Positions 4,895-5,116 of a stretch of 5,116 nt of DNA are shown here, in pieces. Numbering within the stretch: the stretch's first letter is position 1; the number at the start of each line of letters is the position of its first letter. A program made the translations under genes and the position numbers. Below the pieces are notes generated by a model. It searched no databases, was not told where the DNA came from, and saw nothing but the letters and a program-made list of their open reading frames with translations. Location: the NCBI GenBank assembly GCA_028280915.1, contig JANQKX010000192.1, positions 1-5,116 of the forward strand, in the 5' to 3' direction. Source of the DNA: Kiloniellaceae bacterium. GTDB taxonomy: Bacteria > Pseudomonadota > Alphaproteobacteria > Kiloniellales > Kiloniellaceae.

Positions 4895-5116
4895 TTGACC
4901 CGATTTTCCCTCATCCGGCCCTTTTTGCACCGCCTGGACCCGGAACGGGCCCACGGCGTCACCCTTTGGGCTTTGAAAAACGGCCTGGGCGGAACGAACC
5001 GCCTGGCCAACGATCCGCGCCTGGCCATCAGCCTTTGGGGACGAAACTTTGCCAATCCGGTCGGGCTGGCCGCCGGATTCGACAAGGACGCCCAGGTGAT
5101 GGGTCCCATGCTGGCC
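4895..5116 (+). CDS. pyrD: Dihydroorotate dehydrogenase (quinone), class 2, N-terminal 74 codons (partial)
   Basis: The frame runs off the right edge after exactly 74 codons. Class 2 PyrD oxidises dihydroorotate to orotate in pyrimidine synthesis, using FMN and passing electrons to membrane ubiquinone. The N-terminal stretch IRPFLHRLDPERAHGVTL (7-24) is the amphipathic helical region that anchors class 2 enzymes to the inner membrane and leads quinone in. NPVGLAAGFDKDA (54-66) is the highly conserved start of the FMN barrel. The catalytic serine and the rest of the barrel lie outside the window. The start is TTG at 4895: the frame opens after a TGA at 4871-4873 and holds no ATG or GTG before the conserved core, the first ATG being codon 69. 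A TTG at 4925 would cut into the anchor. The TTG is five bases after the last base of the DUF952 stop, which suggests translational coupling; the purine stretch GAGAAGAA (4876-4883) is a poor and distant ribosome binding site. Confidence 0.93.
   Translation, partial: MTRFSLIRPFLHRLDPERAHGVTLWALKNGLGGTNRLANDPRLAISLWGRNFANPVGLAAGFDKDAQVMGPMLA

Noticed and set aside
4675..5109. Minus-strand 144-codon frame opposite DUF952 and pyrD
   Set aside because: It runs antisense to two genes with strong family motifs and shows no recognisable domain.

Overview
The window is GC-rich and densely packed chromosomal DNA. It most likely comes from an alphaproteobacterium of the Rhodospirillales type (Magnetospirillum/Rhodospirillum-like). 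The grounds are a class I (archaeal-type) lysyl-tRNA synthetase, a Rad3/DinG-like helicase with the long N-terminal region seen in alphaproteobacteria, an HTH-S24 regulator of a typical alphaproteobacterial family, and a DUF952 gene directly before class 2 pyrD. This placement is inferred from protein style only. I see no mobile element, CRISPR array, RNA gene or phage remnant.

Layout. Bases 1-1016 (minus) hold the first 338 codons of a superfamily 2 XPD/DinG-like DNA helicase whose 3' end lies outside the window. A 173-base divergent promoter region (1017-1189) separates it from lysS (1190-2800, plus), a complete class I lysyl-tRNA synthetase. Only about 16 bases further on, lysS converges with a class IV PLP aminotransferase of the branched-chain type (2817-3650, minus). 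Upstream of that, after a 119-125 base gap with a hairpin and a weak promoter, lies an HTH/S24-type transcription regulator (3776-4408, minus). A 119-base AT-rich divergent region (4409-4527) follows, with two back-to-back promoters and a near-perfect 25-base inverted repeat. Last come a DUF952 gene (4528-4890, plus) and, 4 bases later, the 5' end of pyrD (4895 to the window end, plus, TTG start).

How the parts fit. Most genes are housekeeping: DNA repair helicase, tRNA charging, amino acid transamination and pyrimidine synthesis. The least ordinary part is 3776-5116. The S24-type regulator has lost both positions that form the Ser/Lys catalytic dyad of LexA-like proteins, so it probably cannot cleave itself. 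Its own promoter overlaps a palindrome that looks like its operator. The same short region carries the promoter of DUF952-pyrD, so the regulator may also influence pyrimidine synthesis. The helicase promoter is also notable: its -10 box lies so close to the ATG that the mRNA should be leaderless. I found no convincing undescribed system; the findings are specific, testable points on otherwise ordinary genes.
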